NCBI GenBank assembly: GCA_000980495.1
Contig: LARN01000048.1
Location: 1 to 10,648, forward strand
DNA length: 10,648 nucleotides
Source of the DNA: Acinetobacter sp. N54.MGS-139
GTDB lineage: Bacteria; Pseudomonadota; Gammaproteobacteria; Burkholderiales; Burkholderiaceae_F
Direction: 5' to 3'
The notes under the pieces are model-generated. The model had not been told where the DNA came from and did no database searches. It saw nothing but the letters and a program-made list of their open reading frames with translations. The translations under genes and the position numbers were made by a program. Of this stretch, positions 6,041 to 10,648 are shown piece after piece; position 1 is the first letter of the stretch, and each line of letters opens with the position of its first letter.

Positions 6041-9000
6041 ATGCAGATTCATGCTTTCGGTCTTTCCCGCGTACCGGCTTTCCTGGGTCAGTGGGATCTC
6101 GACTTTGACGGACGCTCAGGCGTTTTCCCGATTTCATTGACGGGAGAGAAAAACGTTGCATTATTCCTCGACGCCCTCAAGTTCGCTCTCTTCGATGTCC
6201 CATCCGAGAAACTGGGAGAAAATCCTGAAGTCCGCTTGGGCTTTTCTACGGAAGAAGGACGGTTCGAAATCCTCCGTTCGCCCGAAAACACTGAAATCCG
6301 CAAAAACGGCATGCCGTTTGACCTTCAGGCTGCGCCCTTTCCTGTCGCCATGGCTAGGATCACGCATCTTGATGCCGATAAATTAGAAGACACCCTTTTC
6401 TACGACATCCTCTCGACTTCTGAATCTCTGACTGAGAACGCGGATACCTTAGCCTCATCTTTGATCGGAAATGTCTCCGAGTCTCTCGGAAACGCAATCC
6501 TGACTCAAGGCATTGAAGTTTCTCAGCAGAAGGCCGCCTTGCTCGCCGCTTCTCAGTCTGTCATAGACGGAATTTCGGTTGTTTCCGAAGAGGAAGAAGA
6601 ACGCCTCAATCAGCAGCTCATTAAGGCCGGCGTCTCTCACGCCGCTCTGCAAAACGAAATTGCCCAGCTCAAAGATTCGATGGACTGGCTCATCCGCATC
6701 AATATGCTCAAGGATGAAGCCGCCCGCTTGTCTAAGCAGCTCACGGCAGTCAACGGCGACCTTTCTCGCTTTGACGTAAAAAAGAACGTTCTGGAAAAGG
6801 CCCTGAGGGCAGATGCTCTGGCGCCTGACTACGACGCCCTCTCCAAACTGCGAGTATACGAAAAAGAAGAAGGCAAGCTGATTGCCGAACTCAAAAAATC
6901 CGTCCCGATGCTTTCCGAACGCGTTCGCTCTGCCTCTCTGGCTTATGCTGAGGCGGACAAGAATTTCAAGAGCGTCCTAGAAAATTACAACGAGAAGTGC
7001 GTGACGCTGGAACGCGTTCGCGAATTAGATGAAAAAATCGAAGCTTCTCAGATCCAAAGCAAGCACCTTAAAGAGGAGCTTTTCAACGAGCAAACCGCCG
7101 CTCGCCTCCTCTCTGAAGAAAGTACACGATTAAAAAATGTCCTCTCTCAACTGACCATCCGCTCACAGCTTCTGAACAAGAAGATGGATGATCTTTCTAT
7201 GGATAAGCTCCTGGTCGAAGAGCTCGAAGAATACAAACGCCTTCTTGATGAAATTGATGCCGAAGTCATTCGCAGCGCTGAGGCAGAAGAAACGCAGCGG
7301 GAGCTGCAAAAACGGATTGAGTCCTCCCGCTCTGCTTTATTAGACGTACAAAACGTCATTGCTGCTCTGAAAAACGAAGAACTTGCCGTCACCGGCGAAC
7401 TCTCGATGAAAGAGCGCATGCTCTTTAAGTCTCTAGGGACGGAGGGCGTCGGGACGCTCGCTGCGGAACTAGACAATCAGAATGAACGCTTAAATGCCTT
7501 GGACGCGCTTCAAGGAAGAATTGTCCTCTTGGCAGAAGGATACGACCGATTCAATCAGGTAAAAGCAGAACTTGAAAGTACCAAGCACGCCTTAAGACTT
7601 GCAACAGTTGCTTTGAATGCGGCTCGTCAGGCCTACATCGACAAGACAGCCGTCGTCAACTCGGCTCAACAGGCTTATTCCTTCTATCTCGAAGTACTGT
7701 CGCTGAATGAACAGCGCGATAAGCTAGCCAACGGCAAGCCTTGTCCCTTGTGCGGCGCGATTCACCATCCCTACTCCGTCAAACTGCCGTTTGACCGTTC
7801 GTTGGAAGACAAACTCGCTAAGGCAAAAGAAGATGCTCAACTCGCCCTCATCGAATCGGAAAAATGCGAAGCCGAATTTAGCCAGCTTCAACTGCAGCAG
7901 ACGGAGGCCGAAAACATCCTGAATACACTCACGTCCGAGCTCAATGAAGCCAAAGGCGAGATTTTGTATATCGCGAGCGAGCTCAATATTGTCGGTCTGA
8001 GAGAAAAGAAACCGATTACATGGGCGGCTGTCCTCAAGCAAAAACAAACCTCTTTGGCCAACCGTCGAGACGACCTTGAAGCACGCCTAGAGAAAATTCA
8101 AGGGCTCACTGAAGCGATTGAATCGCTGAAAGAAAAGCGTGAAGACGCAGCGCTTAAAACCGCTCGTAAGAAAGAGGAACAGGCATCTTTGGAAGAAGCT
8201 TTAAAGAACTTCGCCAACATGTCGGCCGAGCTGGAAAAGAATCAAAAAGACTCTGAACTTAATCGCGTCTCTTTGACTCGTTTGCTCGAACGTGCCTTTG
8301 CCCGCTTCGGCCTGAAGGCTTCTAACCCGGCCATCATGAAACAGAACTTGCCGACGCTCGAAAAACGCCGAGAACAGTGGATCAACTGGAGCGCCGAGAA
8401 GAAACAAATCGAAGAAGAAACAGCGCAGAGCGAAGAGGCATTGAGAAATACCATCTCCTCCCTGACTGCCCAGAAGAAGAGCGCTGAAACCCTAGAAAAG
8501 GACATCGAGACCCTCACGGAACAGATCAAACGGTTCCAGAAAGAACGACATGAGGCCATTGCAAGCCAGACCCCTGAAGAAGTGATCGCAGCGATTGAAA
8601 CAGAAAAAGCCAATGCCACACGTCTTGCCGAAGAGGCTAAATTAAGTCTTGCTGCCAAAGAGGAAGCCCTTCTCTCTACGCAGAACAAAATTAATAGTCT
8701 CGAAGCACATCGCAGCGAAACGATTAAATCCATTGAATCGCTTTCGGACGCTTTCAATCAAAAACTCCAAAAGGCCGGTTTTCCGAACGAGTCCAGTTTC
8801 CTTTCTTCTCAGATCTCGACTGCGCAGAAAGACGATCTCATGCGTCAAAACGATGAACTGCTCGAAAGATATCGTGTCGTAAATTCGCAGTACGAAGAAA
8901 AACAGCAGGCATTAAACAGCCTTCAGGAAAAGAACCTGACGACCCGCACTCGTGAGCAACTGGAAGAAGAACTCTTAGAAAAATCCGATCTCTTCCACAC

Positions 9001-9487
9001 CGCGACCGCACAGCTCACGAGCCTTCGCGAAAAGATGGCAAAAAATGCCAACAACAAGAACCGTCGTAAACGAGAAGAAGCTGAATTTCAGAAACTGCAA
9101 ACCTCGCTTGAGCGTTGGGAATCTCTCTGCGCTAATGTCGAGAAGCCCGGCGGAATTGCGCGCTTAGGTCTATCACTCGCAGTCGCTTACGGCTCGGCTG
9201 ATATTGATGCCTTTATTTCCGGCGCCAAGATCAAACTCCGTGATGAAGGTGTGAAATTATTTGCACCCGAGCTCTCGGACGCTTCAGGTCTCGCGGACAT
9301 GAAGACAATTTCTGCCGATCAGCGTTTCTTCGTTGCACTTTCCCTACTCTTGGGAAGAAGCGAATTGTTTGCCCGTCGAAGCAAACCTGAGTTTGTCATT
9401 CTTAAGCAAAATCAGAATGAAGCTTTCCCAAGCCAGACGTTCACGGGTTTAGAAAGCTTGAACCTAACGATCGGCGTCGCGAGATAA
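6041..9487 (+). CDS. SbcC/Rad50-like coiled-coil protein with degenerate ATPase heads
   Basis: SbcC is the ATPase and tether of the SbcCD (Rad50-Mre11-type) nuclease. This 1148-residue protein keeps that layout. The N-terminus (MQIHAFGLSRV, then GQWDLDF) and LDALKFALF (43-51) align with the SbcC start and the helix after Walker A. Long heptad-rich coiled coils fill ~160-560 and ~585-1060. Between them is the zinc hook KPCPLCGAIHHP (C568, C571), as in active SbcC. The C-terminus (SADQRFFVALSLLLGRSEL to LTIGVAR) aligns with the signature-to-H-loop part. The ATPase residues are gone: LTGEKNVAL (33-41) replaces the P-loop, SAD (1091-1093) replaces SGG, and FVILK (1118-1122) replaces FLDE with Leu and Lys at the Asp and Glu positions. 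The protein stops where the H-loop His would follow. The frame is intact, so the losses are substitutions, not frameshifts. No sbcD is adjacent. It is probably a structural, ATPase-dead relative. The ATG lacks a clear Shine-Dalgarno sequence, but homology supports this start. Confidence 0.85.
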   Translation: MQIHAFGLSRVPAFLGQWDLDFDGRSGVFPISLTGEKNVALFLDALKFALFDVPSEKLGENPEVRLGFSTEEGRFEILRSPENTEIRKNGMPFDLQAAPFPVAMARITHLDADKLEDTLFYDILSTSESLTENADTLASSLIGNVSESLGNAILTQGIEVSQQKAALLAASQSVIDGISVVSEEEEERLNQQLIKAGVSHAALQNEIAQLKDSMDWLIRINMLKDEAARLSKQLTAVNGDLSRFDVKKNVLEKALRADALAPDYDALSKLRVYEKEEGKLIAELKKSVPMLSERVRSASLAYAEADKNFKSVLENYNEKCVTLERVRELDEKIEASQIQSKHLKEELFNEQTAARLLSEESTRLKNVLSQLTIRSQLLNKKMDDLSMDKLLVEELEEYKRLLDEIDAEVIRSAEAEETQRELQKRIESSRSALLDVQNVIAALKNEELAVTGELSMKERMLFKSLGTEGVGTLAAELDNQNERLNALDALQGRIVLLAEGYDRFNQVKAELESTKHALRLATVALNAARQAYIDKTAVVNSAQQAYSFYLEVLSLNEQRDKLANGKPCPLCGAIHHPYSVKLPFDRSLEDKLAKAKEDAQLALIESEKCEAEFSQLQLQQTEAENILNTLTSELNEAKGEILYIASELNIVGLREKKPITWAAVLKQKQTSLANRRDDLEARLEKIQGLTEAIESLKEKREDAALKTARKKEEQASLEEALKNFANMSAELEKNQKDSELNRVSLTRLLERAFARFGLKASNPAIMKQNLPTLEKRREQWINWSAEKKQIEEETAQSEEALRNTISSLTAQKKSAETLEKDIETLTEQIKRFQKERHEAIASQTPEEVIAAIETEKANATRLAEEAKLSLAAKEEALLSTQNKINSLEAHRSETIKSIESLSDAFNQKLQKAGFPNESSFLSSQISTAQKDDLMRQNDELLERYRVVNSQYEEKQQALNSLQEKNLTTRTREQLEEELLEKSDLFHTATAQLTSLREKMAKNANNKNRRKREEAEFQKLQTSLERWESLCANVEKPGGIARLGLSLAVAYGSADIDAFISGAKIKLRDEGVKLFAPELSDASGLADMKTISADQRFFVALSLLLGRSELFARRSKPEFVILKQNQNEAFPSQTFTGLESLNLTIGVAR

Positions 9488-9491
9488 TTCT

Positions 9492-10124
9492 CTATTCTTC
9501 GACGAATGCAATCAGAAGAGCTCCTCGTGTGAGCTCTTCCAATTCTTTAGCAAAAGTCTCAGCGAGATCCTCGGGGATCTCCACATCAAAATCCGCGTCC
9601 ATATCAAAATTCTTTTCCAGAATTCGACCGTTTGCAGTTTCGATTTTGCGCAGAACCTGATTCACAAATCGATGTTCAACGCTGAATTTGATGCGTTTCG
9701 TTTTGGTACGGATACGTGTGGGAACGGCCTCTAAGGCCATTTTGACGGAGGACTGATAAGCTTTAACAAGTCCTCCTGTACCGAGCAATATTCCGCCGAA
9801 ATAGCGTGTTACAACGACGGTCACTTCTCCGATGCCGCTGTGCGTGACCGCCGTCAGCATGGGGCGGCCGGCGGTTCCGTGAGGCTCGCCGTCATCGCTT
9901 GCGCCGATACGGTCGGTAGATCCGGCCGCTCCGGCGCAATAAGCCCAGCAGTTGTGCCGGGCATCTTCAAATTCGGCTTTAATTTGTTCGATGAAGGCTT
10001 TTGCTTCTTCGACACCGGGAGTATGCCCGACAGAAGCGATAAAGCGGCTGCGCTTTATCGTCTGTTCGACACGAAAAACTTCTCCCGGACGCAGGTCCGG
10101 AATGTTGTAGCTGACATCTGCCAT
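9492..10124 (-). CDS. yigZ: YigZ/IMPACT family protein (UPF0029)
   Basis: Conserved YigZ/IMPACT-family protein, cytoplasmic, with no firmly established biochemical role in bacteria; the eukaryotic relative IMPACT acts in translational control through GCN1. The N-terminal UPF0029 domain (about 15-130) carries the signature: DDGEPHGTAGRPML (77-90), GEVTVVVTRYFGG (99-111) and LGTGGLVKAY (114-123). The C-terminal ferredoxin-like DUF1949 domain (about 140-205) follows. The length of 210 residues matches E. coli YigZ (~204). The ATG at 10124 is preceded by a purine stretch (AAGAGAG) about 8 bases away. The deacylase gene upstream on the same strand ends 20 bases before it, so both are probably one transcript. 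Its stop is 4 bases from the stop of the convergent SbcC-like gene. Confidence 0.94.
   Translation of the reverse strand: MADVSYNIPDLRPGEVFRVEQTIKRSRFIASVGHTPGVEEAKAFIEQIKAEFEDARHNCWAYCAGAAGSTDRIGASDDGEPHGTAGRPMLTAVTHSGIGEVTVVVTRYFGGILLGTGGLVKAYQSSVKMALEAVPTRIRTKTKRIKFSVEHRFVNQVLRKIETANGRILEKNFDMDADFDVEIPEDLAETFAKELEELTRGALLIAFVEE
9515..9539 (+). terminator. possible terminator of the SbcC-like gene inside the yigZ 3' end
   Basis: GAAGAGCTC, 7-base loop, GAGCTCTTC: a perfect 9-bp inverted repeat starting 28 bases after the SbcC-like stop. On the plus strand it is followed by CAATTCTTT, a weak T-rich tail; on the minus strand no T-run follows. It lies within the last codons of yigZ, so the sequence would serve both as coding sequence and as a stop signal for the opposite gene. 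The tail is poor, so this is uncertain. Confidence 0.35.
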
Positions 10125-10144
10125 CCGGGGACTCTCTTTATGTG

Positions 10145-10588
10145 TTACTTGTGAAGCTTGTTCACTATTTTAAAGAGAGTTTCGTTTTCCATGACAAGGG
10201 GCGAATCTTTGGCAAAAAACACGATGCCGTCTTCGGGAGCTTCGGTCTGAGCAACCGTCACACCGGTGAGCGGATCAATGATGTCTGCAAGAATCTGGCC
10301 GCGTTCAACCGAGTCAAAGGATTTGACGTGCGGAATGTAAAGACCGGAGGCTGTTGAACGCAGTGAGACCAGCTCTTCTTCCAGGAGAACGGTCGATTCA
10401 TAGCCGCCGTAAACGTTGTAATTTAAAACGTTCATTCGGCTTAAGAAACGGCAAACCGCCGCAATAGCCATGTCCGCGCCCTTCTTGTCGATCTTCTCTG
10501 TAGAGCGGCTGTAAAGAGAAAAGGCTTTCGTGTCCCACACCTGCCAGTTATCATCCACACGGTGGTAACGACCCCCGCTAATGTTCAC
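10145..10588 (-). CDS. AstE/AspA-type deacylase, C-terminal fragment
   Basis: C-terminal part of a succinylglutamate desuccinylase/aspartoacylase-type (M14-like) zinc deacylase, a family that removes acyl groups from amino acids. The visible part has a helical stretch (GADMAIAAVCRFLSRMNVL) and then the typical C-terminal beta domain: STASGLYIPHVKSFDSVERGQ, ILADIIDPLTGVTVAQ, EAPEDGIVFFAKDSPLVMENETLFKIV. The N-terminal zinc-binding residues (HxxE) are missing. The frame can be opened only from a GTG at 10588 with no ribosome binding site, and TAA at 10612-10610 closes it upstream. The true gene part probably begins near 10550, because beyond that the plus strand matches an IS5-type transposase. 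It is therefore 5'-truncated by a rearrangement or an assembly join, and this piece is unlikely to be active. It lies 20 bases upstream of yigZ and is probably co-transcribed with it. Confidence 0.65.
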   Translation of the reverse strand: MNISGGRYHRVDDNWQVWDTKAFSLYSRSTEKIDKKGADMAIAAVCRFLSRMNVLNYNVYGGYESTVLLEEELVSLRSTASGLYIPHVKSFDSVERGQILADIIDPLTGVTVAQTEAPEDGIVFFAKDSPLVMENETLFKIVNKLHK

Positions 10589-10648
10589 GATGTGACAAAA
10601 GCGGACGAATTACGCCGCCCCGATGACTGGGAAGTAATCGGCGATTCC
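10550..10648 (+). mobile_element. IS5-family transposase fragment (internal part, runs off the window)
   Basis: The plus-strand frame from about 10553 reads HTVVTTPANVHDVTKADEL (10556-10612) and then a stretch ending VIGDS at the window edge. This matches the middle of the IS5-family DDE transposase, where IS5 InsH has THSLVTTAANEHDL and then the second catalytic Asp in a (A/G)DAGY motif, the D of GDS here. The usual preceding residues (GMKAHIGVDAKSG) are absent, and upstream sequence belongs to the deacylase. The transposase is therefore missing its N-terminal half and its left inverted repeat. Whether the 3' half is complete cannot be seen. Confidence 0.75.

Noticed and set aside
6041..9487. 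Calling this gene a functional sbcC, or a frameshifted sbcC pseudogene
   Set aside because: No Walker A, signature or Walker B residues are present, so a working ATPase is unlikely. The frame is continuous, and both degenerate ends still align in register, so frameshifts do not explain the losses.
9840..10154. 104-codon plus-strand frame opposite yigZ
   Set aside because: Antisense to the conserved YigZ signature; no family resemblance.

Overview
The window looks like a chromosomal segment of a gut-type betaproteobacterium, most plausibly Burkholderiales near Sutterellaceae. This is an inference from the proteobacterial-type glutaminyl-tRNA synthetase with a Burkholderiales-like N-terminal extension, the DUF3597 protein and the moderate GC content. 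The species cannot be named from the sequence alone.

Layout. Positions 1-452 are AT-rich and hold no gene. glnS (453-2522, +) follows and ends at a strong rho-independent terminator. Two minus-strand genes come next: a RocB-like M20 metallohydrolase (2569-4215) and an exported TlpA-type thioredoxin (4345-4971) with its own terminator between them. A divergent gap (4972-5187) leads into a plus-strand run: a possible 58-codon small ORF, a DUF3597 protein (5188-5646) with a terminator, a three-helix membrane protein (5740-6018), and a 1148-residue SbcC/Rad50-type coiled-coil protein (6041-9487). Converging on the latter are two minus-strand genes, a YigZ/IMPACT protein (9492-10124) and the C-terminal part of an AstE/AspA-type deacylase (from 10145). 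The last ~100 bases read on the plus strand as the middle of an IS5-family transposase.

The most unusual gene is the SbcC-like protein. It keeps the SbcC outline from the first residue to the H-loop region, and it keeps a perfect CPLC zinc hook. Every ATPase motif is degenerate: no P-loop, SAD in place of the SGG signature, and Leu-Lys in place of the Walker B Asp-Glu. The reading frame is nevertheless intact over 1148 codons, and no sbcD lies beside it. This suggests an ATPase-dead, hook-retaining structural relative of Rad50/SbcC rather than a decaying pseudogene.

Other points of interest are a ~95-residue helical insertion inside the GlnRS catalytic core, a small ORF with a strong ribosome binding site overlapping the DUF3597 gene, and a junction near 10550 where a transposase and a deacylase both lack their 5' parts (a rearrangement or a chimeric join). 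The genes are mostly housekeeping or accessory and do not form one pathway. The M20 hydrolase and the deacylase both suggest amino-acid or peptide-derivative catabolism.
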